Shown: positions 35,155 through 44,021 of the stretch, piece by piece
How the letters are laid out: every line of letters starts with the position of its first letter
Numbering within the stretch: the stretch's first letter is position 1
Origin: JACCTU01 sp963798985
GTDB taxonomy: Bacteria > Actinomycetota > Thermoleophilia > Gaiellales > Gaiellaceae
Assembly: GCA_963798985.1 (NCBI GenBank)
Contig: CAWCVL010000001.1
Location: 114,011 to 178,010 of the forward strand
Direction of reading: 5' to 3'
DNA length: 64,000 nt
Notes under the pieces: model-generated
Seen by the model: the letters and a program-made list of their open reading frames with translations, nothing else
Told to the model about the DNA's origin: nothing
Database searches by the model: none
Position numbers and translations under genes: made by a program

Positions 35155-36212
35155 GCTTCCGGAATTCCTCGAGCAGCTGGCGCTGCTTCTTGTTCAACCG
35201 CTTCGGCACCTCGAGCTTGAGCCGCGCGAGCACGTCGCCCTTGCCCCCACCCGAGAGCTTCGGCGCGCCGCGCCCGCGGATGCGGAGCAGCTTGCCGTCC
35301 TCGGAGCCGGCCGGCACCTTCAGCGAGACGGCACCTTCCGGCGTCGGCACCTGGACCGTCGTGCCGAGCGCGGCGTCGGGGAACGACACCGGCACCGTCG
35401 ACGAGCAGGTCGTTGCCGCGCCGCTCGTACGTGTCCGAGGGCTCGACGTGCGTGACGACGAAGAGGTCGCCGGCGGGCGCGCCGCCGTAGCCCGGCCTCG
35501 CCTTTGCCCTTGAGGCGGATCCGCGTGCCGTCCTTGACGCCGGCGGGGATCTTGCACCGTGTAGCGCTTCGTGCGCCGCTCGCGTCCCGATCCCTTGCAC
35601 TTCGGACACGGGTCTTCGATCACCGTCCCGTTGCCGCGGCAGCGCGGGCACGGCTGCGAGAGCGCGAAGAGCCCCTGCGACTCGGAGACGACGCCGCGGC
35701 CGTTGCACTCCGGGCAGATGCGCGGCGACGTGCCGGGCTTCGCGCCCGAGCCGTGGCACTCCGAGCACGCGGTCTCGAGCTCGACGGGAACCACGACCTG
35801 CGCGCCCTCGCAGCGAGTCCTCGAAGGAGACGTGCACGTGCGCCTCGACGTCGGAGCCGCGCTGCCCGCGCTGCTGCTGCTGACGCTGCTGACGCCCACG
35901 ACCGCCGCCGCCGAAGAGCCCGCCGAAGAGATCGCCGAGATCTCCGAGGTCGCCGACGTCGAAGTTGAAGCCGCCGCCGGGCTGGCCGCCGCCGCGTGCG
36001 CCGTTCGCACCGAAGGCGTCGTACTGCTTGCGCTTGTCCGGGTCCTTCAGCACGTCGTACGCCGCCTGGACCTCCTTGAAGCGCGCCTCCGCGCCCTCGT
36101 CGCCCGGGTTGCGGTCCGGGTGATGCTCGCGCGCGAGCTTGCGGTACGCCTTCTTGATCTCTTCCTGCGACGCCGTCTTCGGGACGCCGAGCGATTCGTA
36201 GAGCGACGTCAT
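35145..36212 (-). CDS. dnaJ: Chaperone DnaJ, about five frameshifts
   Basis: Hsp40 co-chaperone. The pieces in order are: J domain with HPD (REHHPDRNPGDEGAEARF), Gly-rich region, zinc domain with four CxxCxGxG-type repeats (CSECHGSG, CPECNGRG, CPRCRGNG, CPKCKGSG), and substrate domains (GDLFVVTHVEPSDTYERRG, VSFPDAALGTTVQVPTPEG, KRLNKKQRQLLEEFRK). Frame changes fall near 35830, 35555, 35505, 35400 and at the extreme 3' end. All domains are intact, which argues for read errors. It starts at ATG 36212, overlapping grpE. Confidence 0.9.
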   Translation of the reverse strand: MTSLYESLGVPKTASQEEIKKAYRKLAREHHPDRNPGDEGAEARFKEVQAAYDVLKDPDKRKQYDAFGANGARGGGQPGGGFNFDVGDLGDLGDLFGGLFGGGGRGRQQRQQQQRGQRGSDVEAHVHVSFEDSLRGRAGRGSRRARDRVLGVPRLGREARHVAAHLPGVQRPRRRLRVAGALRALAAVPALPRQRDGDRRPVSEVQGIGTRAAHEALHGARSPPASRTARGSASRAKARPGYGGAPAGDLFVVTHVEPSDTYERRGNDLLVDGAGVVPRRRARHDGPGADAGRCRLAEGAGRLRGRQAAPHPRARRAEALGWGQGRRARAAQARGAEAVEQEAAPAARGIPEACS

Positions 36213-36683
36213 TCGGCGATCGTCACCCGGGCCGGGCGCAGCACGTGGTCGCCCAGCCGGTAGCCCTTCTGGAGCACCTCGAGCACGGTCCCCGTCTCAG
36301 CGTCGGACGGCTGCGAGAGCAGCGCCTCGTGGACGTGCGGGTCGAACACGCCGTCGGTCTCGATCTCCGTCAGCCCTTCCTTGGCGAGCACGTCGACGAG
36401 CTGGCGGTGCACGAGGCGAACGCCGTCTTCGAGCGCCGCCTCCTCGTGCTGCTCGGCCGCCTCGAGCGCGCGGCCGAGGTCGTCGAGCACCGGCAGGAGC
36501 TCCTTCACGAGCCGCTCGTGCGCGCGCTCGACGAGCGCCTGCTGGTCGCGCGCGGACCGCTTGCGGTAGTTCTCGAACTCCGCCTGGAGGCGCTGGAGCC
36601 GGTCGACGAGCTCGTCGCGTTCAGCCGCGAGCTCGTCGACCTGCTCGATCTGCTCTTCCTGGGTTCTCGACCTCTTCGTGCAT
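36209..36683 (-). CDS. grpE: Nucleotide exchange factor GrpE, one frameshift
   Basis: Nucleotide exchange factor for DnaK. The ATG at 36683 overlaps the dnaK stop (TGATG) and reads MHEEVENP. An indel near 36660 then puts the remainder in another frame: EEQIEQVDELAAERDELVDR, a coiled coil, then FENYRKRSARDQQALVERAH, and the beta domain KELLPVLDDLGRALEAAEQH to VLRPARVTIAE. Repaired length is about 157 aa. The repaired N-terminal coiled coil is diagnostic of GrpE and its place between dnaK and dnaJ is canonical. Confidence 0.92.
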
Positions 36684-38597
36684 CACGAGGTCTTCGCCTC
36701 TTCCTCGTCGATGACCTCGTACTCACCCTCCTCGACGACCTCGTCGTCGGAGGTGGGCGCGCCGTTGCCGGTCGGCGAGGCCTGCGCCTGCGCGGTCGCC
36801 TGGGCGTAGACCGCCTCGGCGAGCTTGCGCGACGCCTCCTCGAGCGCGTCGGTCTTGCTGCGGATCTCGTTCACGTCCGCCGACTCGAGCACACCGCGGA
36901 GCTCCATCACGCGACCCTCGATCGTCGAGGCGTCGGCCTCGTCGAGCTTGTCGCGATGCTCCTTGAGCGTGCGCTCGGTCTGGTACGCGAGCTGCTCGGC
37001 CACGTTGCGTGCGTCGGCGAGCTCGCGCAGGCGGTGCGCCTCTTCGGCGTGCGCCTCGGCGTCCTTGATCATCCGCTGGACCTCGTCCTCCTTGAGGCCC
37101 GAGCCGCCCTCGATCCGGATCTGCTGCTCGTTCCCGGTGCCGAGGTCCTTCGCGCTCACGTTGATGATCCCGTTCGCGTCGATGTCGAACGCGACCTCGA
37201 CCTGCGGCATGCCGCGCGGTGCGGGCGGGATCCCGACGAGCTGGAACTTGCCGAGCGTCTTGTTGAACGACGCCATCTCCGACTCGCCCTGGAGCACGTG
37301 CACCTCGACCGAAGGCTGGTTGTCCTCCGCCGTCGTGAACGTCTCCGACTTCTTCGTCGGGATCGTCGTGTTCCGCTCGATCAGCCGGGTGAACACGCCG
37401 CCCTTCGTCTCGATGCCGAGGCTGAGCGGGGTGACGTCCAGGAGCAGGATGTCCGTGATCTCACGGTTGATCACCGCGGCCTGGATCGCGGCGCCGACGG
37501 CGACGACCTCGTCCGGGTTGACGCCCTTGTGCGGATCCTTCCCGGTGAGCTCCTTCACCTTCGCCTGCACCGCGGGCATGCGGGTCATGCCGCCGACGAG
37601 CACGACGTGCTCGATCTCGTTCGCGGTCAGGCCCGCGTCGGTGAGCGCCTGCTTCGTCGGCGCGACCGTGCGGTCGAGCAGGTCGGCGACGAGCTCCTCG
37701 AGCTTCGCTCGCGTGAGCTGCAGGTCGAGGTGCTTCGGGCCCTCCTGCGTCGCGGTGATGAACGGCAGGTTGATCTGCGTCGTCATCGTCGACGAGAGCT
37801 CGATCTTCGCCTTCTCCCCCGCCTCGTAGAGGCGCTGCAGGGCCATGCGGTCCTGCGAGAGGTCGATGCCCTGGTCCTTCTTGAACTCGGCGACCATCCA
37901 GTCGACGACCGCCTTGTCGAAGTTGTCGCCGCCGAGGTGGTTGTCACCGTTCGTGGACTTGACCTCGAAGACGCCGTCGCCGAGCTCCAGCACCGACACG
38001 TCGAACGTGCCGCCGCCGAGGTCGAAGACGAGGATCGTCTGGTCGGCGTTGTCCTTGTCGAGCCCGTACGCGAGCGCGGCCGCGGTCGGCTCGTTGACGA
38101 TGCGCTGGACCTCGAGGCCGGCGATCTTGCCGGCGTCCTTGGTCGCCTCGCGCTGCGCGTTGTTGAAGTAGGCCGGGACCGTGATCACCGCGTGGGTGAC
38201 CGGCTCGCCGAGATAGGCCTCGGCGTCGGCCTTCAGCTTCTGCAGGATCATCGCGCTGATCTCCGGCGGCGCGTAGTCCTTGCCTCCGGCCTTGACGACG
38301 CACGTCGCCGTTGGGGCCCTTGTCGACCTCGTACGGGACGATCGTCATCTCCTCCGAGACCTCGTCGTGCTTGCGGCCCATGAAGCGCTTGATCGAGAAG
38401 ATCGTGTTCTGCGGGTTCGTCACCTGCTGGCGCTTCGCGGGCGCCCCGACGAGCCGCTGACCGTCGTTCGTGAACGCGACGACGGACGGCGTCGTGCGGC
38501 CGCCCTCGGCGTTCGGGATCACGGTCGGCTCGCCGCCCTCGAGCACGGCCATCGCGCTGTTGGTCGTGCCGAGGTCGATTCCGATTGTTTTTGCCAT
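36683..38597 (-). CDS. dnaK: Chaperone DnaK, one frameshift
   Basis: Hsp70 chaperone. It starts MAKTIGIDLGTTNSAMAVLE with the phosphate-1 motif. The frame breaks near 38305 (after DKGPNGDV), and VVKAGGKDYAPPEISAMILQ resumes one base off. Conserved blocks follow: VFDLGGGTFDVSVLELG, VGGMTRMP, and a substrate domain with LLLDVTPLSLGIETKGG. The C-terminal tail is acidic. A strong AAGGAGGA lies 9 nt before ATG 38597. It is the first gene of the heat-shock operon. About 637 residues when repaired. Confidence 0.96.
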
Positions 38598-38660
38598 GTG
38601 CTTCGTTCCTCCTTTGAGAAAATCTGAGTATGAGCGTAGCAGATCCCAGATCGCGTTAAG
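38598..38660 (-). promoter_or_regulatory. dnaK operon promoter region
   Basis: Minus strand holds TACGCT as a likely -10, a 37-nt leader and AAGGAGGA. HspR operators normally read CTTGAGT-N7-ACTCAAG. Here only direct half-site-like pieces ACTCA and CTCAAAG are visible, not the inverted repeat. Confidence 0.4.
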
Positions 38661-38662
38661 AT
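38657..38662 (+). promoter_or_regulatory. Putative -10 box (TAAGAT), leaderless start at 38670
   Basis: TAAGAT, 7 nt before GTG 38670, in the dnaK divergent region. Confidence 0.4.
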
Positions 38663-38669
38663 GCGCCGT

Positions 38670-38963
38670 GTGACCGAGGATCTGGTGCCGCGGGACGAGG
38701 CCCGAGCCGCGCTCGAGGCGCGTCGGGAACTCGGCCCCGCCTACGAGGACGAGCTCGCGGAGCGCTTCGCCGAGCAGATCGAGAAGCGCCTCGAAGACCG
38801 GCTGGCGGCGAAGCGGCCCGCCGACCAGGGCACGGCGATCGTGATCATCTCGCTGATCACCGCGATCCCGCTGCTGGGGATCGCCGCGGGCACCGTCGGG
38901 CTGGCGGGGATCATCGCGGTCTGCACCGCACTCGTGCTCGTCAACTGGATCGCTCGGAATTAA
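38670..38963 (+). CDS. Small membrane protein with amphipathic N-terminus
   Basis: A 97-aa protein. A charged helical N-terminal half (EDELAERFAEQIEKRLEDRL) is followed by two hydrophobic helices (IVIISLITAIPLLGIAAGTV and GLAGIIAVCTALVLVNWIA). The GTG at 38670 stands 7 nt after TAAGAT, so it is favoured over ATG 38661. It is divergent from dnaK and shares its intergenic region. The function is unknown; similar small proteins with a DUF1707-like shape occur in actinobacteria, but I cannot confirm that link. Confidence 0.7.
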   Translation: MTEDLVPRDEARAALEARRELGPAYEDELAERFAEQIEKRLEDRLAAKRPADQGTAIVIISLITAIPLLGIAAGTVGLAGIIAVCTALVLVNWIARN

Positions 38964-38966
38964 TCG

Positions 38967-39806
38967 CTAGCGCGCGGCGCCGATCAGCACGCCGCCCGCG
39001 ACGATCAGGACGGCGCCGAGGACGAGCCGGCGCCCGACGCGCTCGCTCCGGCCGATCAGCACAGCGGACAACCCGACGCCCCAGAGCGACTCCGTCGCGA
39101 CGAGCGGCGAGACCACCGTCACGCGTCCGCGGTAGTAGGCCTCGAAGAGGAACACATACGAGAGCCCGAAGCAGATGCCCGCCGGCACGAACGGAAGCGC
39201 GCGGCGCCAGGGCGCCCGGAGCGCGAGCAGCCCGAGCACGAGCGAGCCACCGAACAACGTTGCAGCGGCACTCGCGGTCGAAGAGACCGGCGTCTCGCCG
39301 GAGAACCAGCGGACGAACGTGTCGCGACCCGCGAAGAGGATCGTGCAACCGATCGCCCAGACCATGCCGACCGCACGAAAGTTGTCGGGTCGCAGCCGCT
39401 CCCACACGAGGGCCGTGCCGCCGACGACGATCAGTGCGGCACCGGCGAGCAGCGCCAGCTCGAACGGCTCGTCGAGCACGAGCAGGCCGAGCGCGACCGT
39501 TGCGAGCGGCGCGGCGCCCACGACCACCGAGGCGCGCGCCGCGCCCGCGTCTCGGACCGCGAGCGTGAACAGCAACTGCGAGACACCGGGTGCGAGCAGG
39601 CCGGCGAGCGCGAAGACGGCGAGGTCCCGCGTGTTCGTCTCGCCGGAGCCGAACGGTGCGGCCGCGAGGGCGACGCCGAAGGCGACGAGCGCTGTCGCGG
39701 CGGCGCCGAGCCTCGCATCGGGCGTGCGGAGGAGCCCGAGGCGGACGGCGACCGTCATCGCTCCGAAGAGCGCAGCCGAGGCAAGTGCGAGCAGGACGAC
39801 CGTCAA
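38967..39806 (-). CDS. EamA/DMT-family transporter (second copy)
   Basis: A 279-aa ten-helix drug/metabolite exporter-type protein. It has two EamA repeats, the first starting VVLLALASAALFGAMTVAVR and the second near VGMVWAIGCTILFAGRDTFV. TTG 39806 overlaps the TGA of the upstream paralogue (TTGA), so both are made from one message and may form a heteromer. Substrate is not predictable. Confidence 0.86.
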   Translation of the reverse strand: MTVVLLALASAALFGAMTVAVRLGLLRTPDARLGAAATALVAFGVALAAAPFGSGETNTRDLAVFALAGLLAPGVSQLLFTLAVRDAGAARASVVVGAAPLATVALGLLVLDEPFELALLAGAALIVVGGTALVWERLRPDNFRAVGMVWAIGCTILFAGRDTFVRWFSGETPVSSTASAAATLFGGSLVLGLLALRAPWRRALPFVPAGICFGLSYVFLFEAYYRGRVTVVSPLVATESLWGVGLSAVLIGRSERVGRRLVLGAVLIVAGGVLIGAAR

Positions 39807-40663
39807 CGGCGGAGCAACCTGCGCAACGTGTCGGCCGCCGCGGGCTCGGCGACGACGATCCCGGCCATGATCAGCCCCGCGCCCGCCCAGCCCGCCGCGC
39901 CGAGGCGATCTCCCGCCAGCCAGAAGCCGAACACCGCGGTCCAGGCCGGCTCCATCGCGAACGCGAGCGCCGTGCGCGCCGCGGAGAGCTGCCGCTGCGC
40001 CCACGTCTGGACGAGGAACCCGAGAGCGCTCGCGAAGATGCCGGTCACGAGGAGCGCTCCCCACACCACCCACCCGCGCGGCACCTCGACCTGACCAAGC
40101 GCCACGGCAATCACCGTGAAGCCCACGAAGGCGGAGAGCATCTCGACGAAGGTGAACGCGACCGGGTCGTAGCGGTGCGTGTAGCGCTCCATCAGCACGA
40201 TCTGCAACGAGAAGGCCGCCGAGCCGGCGAGCACGAGCGCGTCGCCGACAGGGTCGCCGACACCGACACCGACGCCGGACAGCAGCGCGAGGCCGAGCAC
40301 GGCGAGGCCGACGCCGACGACGACGATCCGCGCGACGCGAATGCGGAAGAGCAGGTACGCGAAGACGGGCGTGAACACGACGTAGAGGCCCGTGATGAAG
40401 CCTGCACTCGAGACGGTCGTGCGCTCGAGCCCGGCGGTCTGCAGCGCGTAGCCCACGGCGAGGAGCGCCCCGAGGAGCGCGCCCGGCTTCCAACCGGCGC
40501 TTCGCAGCCGGGGCGCGGCGAACGGTGCGAGCGTGAGGGACGCGATCGCGAACCGCACCGCCAGAAACGCGAACAGCGGGTAGACCTCGAGCGCGTCCTT
40601 GACCTGGACGAAGGTGATGCCCCACACCGCGGTGACGACCACGAGGGCGAGCAGGGCGGGCAC
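39803..40663 (-). CDS. EamA/DMT-family transporter (first copy)
   Basis: A 286-aa ten-helix EamA protein (ALVVVTAVWGITFVQVKDAL at the N-terminus, and a second repeat from about residue 145, DALVLAGSAAFSLQIVLMER). TAACGT lies 6 nt before GTG 40663, indicating a leaderless start. It pairs with the overlapping second EamA gene; paired DMT genes often work as heterodimers, an inference here. Confidence 0.88.
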   Translation of the reverse strand: MPALLALVVVTAVWGITFVQVKDALEVYPLFAFLAVRFAIASLTLAPFAAPRLRSAGWKPGALLGALLAVGYALQTAGLERTTVSSAGFITGLYVVFTPVFAYLLFRIRVARIVVVGVGLAVLGLALLSGVGVGVGDPVGDALVLAGSAAFSLQIVLMERYTHRYDPVAFTFVEMLSAFVGFTVIAVALGQVEVPRGWVVWGALLVTGIFASALGFLVQTWAQRQLSAARTALAFAMEPAWTAVFGFWLAGDRLGAAGWAGAGLIMAGIVVAEPAAADTLRRLLRR

Positions 40664-40669
40664 GCGCGG

Positions 40670-40696
40670 ACGTTACAGGTCCTTCGAGGCTAAGCT
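40670..40696. promoter_or_regulatory. Divergent leaderless promoters (TAACGT minus, TAAGCT plus)
   Basis: Minus-strand TAACGT at 40670-40675 is 6 nt from GTG 40663. Plus-strand TAAGCT at 40691-40696 is 8 nt from GTG 40705. The whole divergent region is 41 bp. Confidence 0.45.
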
Positions 40697-40704
40697 CTCG
40701 CGCC

Positions 40705-41991
40705 GTGGACGAGAACGGCTACCGGTCCGACCTGGCTCGCGAGCTCGGCGCCGACGCGCGCGAGCGGCTCGTCCGGTACGCGCAGGTGTGGACGACGTCC
40801 GACCCCGATTCAGCGAGCGCGCCCTCGACCGAGAGGCAGCTCGACCTCTCACGGATGCTCCTCGACGAGTTGAAGGGTCTCGGGCTCGACGCCGAGCTGT
40901 CCGACGCCGGGATCGTCTACGGAACGCTGCCGGGCAACACCGACGCCCCGACGATCGGGCTCGTCGCGCACGTCGACACCTCACCCGACGTCTCGGGCGA
41001 GAACGTGAAGCCGCAGGTCTTTCGCTACGAAGGCGGGCCGCACGCGCTGCCGGGAGATCCGTCGCAGGTGCTCGACCCCGACGAGTGGCCGGAGCTCGGA
41101 AACCACGTGGGGCACGAGCTGATCTCCAGCGACGGCACGACGCTGCTCGGCGCGGACGACAAGGCCGGCGTCGCGGAGATCATGGCCGCCGTCTCCTACT
41201 TCGTCCGCAACCCCGAGCTCCCGCACGGCACGGTGAAGGTCGCGTTCACACCGGACGAGGAGGTCGGGCGCGGCGTGGACAATTTCGACGTCGAGGGCTT
41301 CGGCGCAGAGGTCGCGTACACGCTCGACGGGTCGACGGCCGGCGAGATCCAGGACGAGACGTTCTCGGCGCTCGAGGCGCGCGTTCACTTTCGCGGCAGG
41401 GCAGTGCACCCGGGCTATGCGAAGGACATCCTCGTGAACGCGATTCGCCTTGCGGCGGACTTCGTTGCGGCACTACCGCGCGACGTCTCGCCGGAGCGAA
41501 CGGACGAGCGCGACGGGTTCATCCACCCGACGCGCATCGAGGGCGACGCGGAGAACGTCGAGGTGCGGATGATCCTGCGCGACTTCGACGAGGCCAAGCT
41601 CGAGGGTTACGCCCGGATCGTGCGCGACGCCGCGGAGAAGATCGGCGGCGCAGAGGTCGAGATCCGCCGCCAGTACCGCAACATGAAGGAGTACCTCGAC
41701 GCGGTCCCGCTCGCCGTCGAGCTCGCGGACGAGGCGGTGCGCCGCACAGGGCTCGAACCGAATCGCTCGCTCGTCCGCGGCGGAACGGACGGGTCTCGTC
41801 TCTCGGAGTTCGGCCTGCCGACCCCGAACATCTTCACTGGCGGCCAGCAGTACCACTCGCAGCGCGAGTGGGTCTGCGTCGCCGACATGGGCGCCGCGGC
41901 GGAGACGATCGTGCACCTAGCGCAGTTGTGGGCAGAACGAGCGAAGGCGCCCGAAGGCGCCTCCGCGTCGCAAGCTTCCGCGTCGAGCTAG
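40705..41991 (+). CDS. pepT: Peptidase T (tripeptide aminopeptidase)
   Basis: Cytosolic dizinc M20 peptidase that removes N-terminal residues from tripeptides. The 428-aa protein has the metal and catalytic blocks HVDTSPDVSG, LGADDKAGVAE and TPDEEVGRGVDNFD, a dimerisation lid from about 215 (HFRGRAVHPGYAKDILVNAI), and the final His region FTGGQQYHSQREWVCV. Length and order match PepT rather than PepV. It converges with csbD. Confidence 0.94.
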   Translation: MDENGYRSDLARELGADARERLVRYAQVWTTSDPDSASAPSTERQLDLSRMLLDELKGLGLDAELSDAGIVYGTLPGNTDAPTIGLVAHVDTSPDVSGENVKPQVFRYEGGPHALPGDPSQVLDPDEWPELGNHVGHELISSDGTTLLGADDKAGVAEIMAAVSYFVRNPELPHGTVKVAFTPDEEVGRGVDNFDVEGFGAEVAYTLDGSTAGEIQDETFSALEARVHFRGRAVHPGYAKDILVNAIRLAADFVAALPRDVSPERTDERDGFIHPTRIEGDAENVEVRMILRDFDEAKLEGYARIVRDAAEKIGGAEVEIRRQYRNMKEYLDAVPLAVELADEAVRRTGLEPNRSLVRGGTDGSRLSEFGLPTPNIFTGGQQYHSQREWVCVADMGAAAETIVHLAQLWAERAKAPEGASASQASASS

Positions 41992-42152
41992 ATCTTCTCG
42001 CGGACCTCGTCCACAGCGTCCTCGGCCTTGTCCTTGGCGTCGCCCCAGGCGTGCTGGGCCTTGCCCTCGGCCTCACGGGTCTTGTCGTCCGTCAGCTTGC
42101 CTTCGACTTCCTTGGCCTTGCCCTCGATCTGGTCCTTGTGCGCGTCATCCAT
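41988..42152 (-). CDS. CsbD-family stress protein
   Basis: A 54-aa highly charged protein with the CsbD pattern MDDAHKDQIEGKAKEVEGKL, then DKTREAEGKAQHAWGDAKDK. CsbD proteins are general-stress proteins with no known activity. The ATG at 42152 is preferred; the longer open frame to 42206 adds unrelated residues. Its stop overlaps the pepT stop (CTAG). Confidence 0.88.
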   Translation of the reverse strand: MDDAHKDQIEGKAKEVEGKLTDDKTREAEGKAQHAWGDAKDKAEDAVDEVREKI

Positions 42153-42235
42153 CTGTGACCCCCTTGTCGGTCGCGCTGTCTCACACCTCCTGCTCGGAGC
42201 GGGCAAGGCGAAAACCTCGCGCTAGGCTCTTGAGG

Positions 42236-43228
42236 GTGGAACCGCTCATGGACAGCTGGGGCCGGGAGATCAAGAGCGTCCGCGTCTCCGTCACGGACAA
42301 GTGCAACTTCCGGTGCACGTACTGCATGCCCGCGGAAGGGCTCGAGTGGCTCGCGCGGGACGAGGTGCTGACCTTCGAGGAGATCACTCGCCTCGTCGCG
42401 GTGCTTGCACGACTCGGCGTCGACGAGGTTCGACTGACGGGCGGCGAGCCGCTCGTCCGCCGCGACCTCCCGGTGCTCGTGCGCATGCTCGCCGACACAC
42501 CGGGCGTCCGGGACCTCTCGCTGACGACGAACGGCGTGCTGCTCGACCGGCTCGCGCAACCGCTCGTCGACGCGGGGCTGCGCCGGATCAACGTCTCCCT
42601 CGACTCGCTCGACCACGTCCGCTTCGCGGAGCTGACGCGGCGCGACGCGCTCGACAAGGTGCTCCGCGGGCTCGAGGAGGCTGAGCGCCATCCCGAGCTC
42701 CGCCCGATCAAGGTGAACTGTGTCGCGATCAAGGGCTTCACCGAGGAAGACGTCCCGCGCCTCGCGGCGCTCGCACGACGCAAGCCCTACGTCGTCCGCT
42801 TCATCGAGTTCATGCCGCTCGACGCCGACGAGGGCTGGCGCGACGACCAGGTGCTGACCGGAGCGGAGATCCGCGCCCTGATCGAGGCCGAGCACGGCCC
42901 GCTCGTCGAGCTCCCGGCCAAGGCGTCGTCGACGGCGAAGCGCTTCGGCTTCGCCGACGGCAACGGCGAGGTCGGGTTTGTCAACCCCGTCTCGGAGCCC
43001 TTCTGCTCGACCTGCGACCGCATCCGCCTGACCGCTGACGGCCAGCTTCGAACCTGCCTTTTCTCCCGCCGGGAATGGGACCTGAAGACGCCTCTCCGCG
43101 CGGGCGCCGGCGACGAGGAGCTCACCGCGCTCCTCCGCAACGCGGTGGCACACAAGGAGCTGAAGCACCGGATCAACGAGCCCGGATTCGTCCGCGCCTC
43201 GCGCTCGATGAGCCAAATCGGGGGGTAA
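42236..43228 (+). CDS. moaA: GTP 3',8-cyclase MoaA
   Basis: Radical-SAM enzyme for the first step of molybdenum cofactor synthesis. The N-terminal cluster motif is CNFRCTYC near residue 22; the C-terminal cluster is in CSTCDRIRLTADGQLRTC. A TAGGCT box ends 7 nt before GTG 42236, favouring a leaderless start there. ATG 42248 behind a GAGGGTGGA is an alternative. The protein ends in SQIGG, the usual double-glycine C-terminus of MoaA. No other mo genes are in the window. Confidence 0.95.
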   Translation: MEPLMDSWGREIKSVRVSVTDKCNFRCTYCMPAEGLEWLARDEVLTFEEITRLVAVLARLGVDEVRLTGGEPLVRRDLPVLVRMLADTPGVRDLSLTTNGVLLDRLAQPLVDAGLRRINVSLDSLDHVRFAELTRRDALDKVLRGLEEAERHPELRPIKVNCVAIKGFTEEDVPRLAALARRKPYVVRFIEFMPLDADEGWRDDQVLTGAEIRALIEAEHGPLVELPAKASSTAKRFGFADGNGEVGFVNPVSEPFCSTCDRIRLTADGQLRTCLFSRREWDLKTPLRAGAGDEELTALLRNAVAHKELKHRINEPGFVRASRSMSQIGG

Positions 43229-43260
43229 CCCCACCACCCGTGGACTAGACTTGACAGGTC

Positions 43261-44010
43261 GTGAGCACGACCGCCGCCGCAGTTTCCCGCCAGCAAGAGC
43301 GCAAGATCCTGCCTCGAGGGTGGGGCGACCTCTTGCTGCAGATCGCGATCTGGTTCGGGTTCCTCGCCGCGTACCAGGTCGCCCGTGGGGTCGCCGACCG
43401 GAACGCCGCGGCGGCCTTCGAGAACGGCCTCAAGGTGATCGACCTCGAGAGTCGCGCGAACTCGCTCTTCGAGCTCAGCCTGCAAGGGCTCGTCCAGTCG
43501 TCGCAGTTGCTCGCGGTCGTCACATCGTGGACGTACTGGCTCTCGCAGTTCACGGTGCTCGGCCTCTCACTGCTCTGGGTCTACCTGCGCCGGAACGACG
43601 TCTTCACACGCTTCCGCAACCTGATCATGCTCGCGAACGTGATCGGGCTCGCCGGCTACGTGTTGTTGCCGACAGCGCCGCCACGGATGTTCCCGGACGT
43701 CGGCTTCGTCGACACGCTCGCCAGCTTCGCGAGCCTGAACCACGGCAGCGGCTTCGTTCAGCTCGCCTCGAACCCGTATGCGGCGATGCCGAGCCTCCAC
43801 TCCGCCGACGCCCTGATCGTCGGCCTGATCATGGCCTCACTCGTCACACGCTGGTGGGCCAAAGCGCTCTGGCTCGCCTGGGCGCCCTGGGTCTGGTTCT
43901 CGGTCATGGCCACCGGAAACCACTTCTGGCTCGACATCGCGGCCGGCGTGCTCGTCGCCGCGGTCGCCGCGCTCGTGCTGGAGCGCCGCCGCGTGCTCCG
44001 CTTCGTCTGA
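43261..44010 (+). CDS. PAP2-superfamily membrane phosphatase
   Basis: A 249-aa six-helix membrane protein of the PAP2/inositolphosphotransferase type. The motifs are AMPSLHSADALIVGL and VMATGNHFWLDIAAG, holding the acid-base histidines and aspartate. The first motif, KxxxxxxRP-like, is weak. GTG 43261 lies 32 nt from the moaA stop. It is followed by a CDP-alcohol phosphatidyltransferase, which suggests phospholipid or inositol-lipid metabolism. Substrate inferred only. Confidence 0.82.
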   Translation: MSTTAAAVSRQQERKILPRGWGDLLLQIAIWFGFLAAYQVARGVADRNAAAAFENGLKVIDLESRANSLFELSLQGLVQSSQLLAVVTSWTYWLSQFTVLGLSLLWVYLRRNDVFTRFRNLIMLANVIGLAGYVLLPTAPPRMFPDVGFVDTLASFASLNHGSGFVQLASNPYAAMPSLHSADALIVGLIMASLVTRWWAKALWLAWAPWVWFSVMATGNHFWLDIAAGVLVAAVAALVLERRRVLRFV

Positions 44011-44021
44011 GCCGCGACGCG

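Noticed and set aside
38598..38660. HAIR operator for HspR
   Set aside because: No inverted CTTGAGT/ACTCAAG pair is present; only direct half-site-like pieces.
43250..43255. TTGACA as a -35 for the PAP2 gene
   Set aside because: Only 5 nt before the start codon, so it cannot act as a -35 for this gene.
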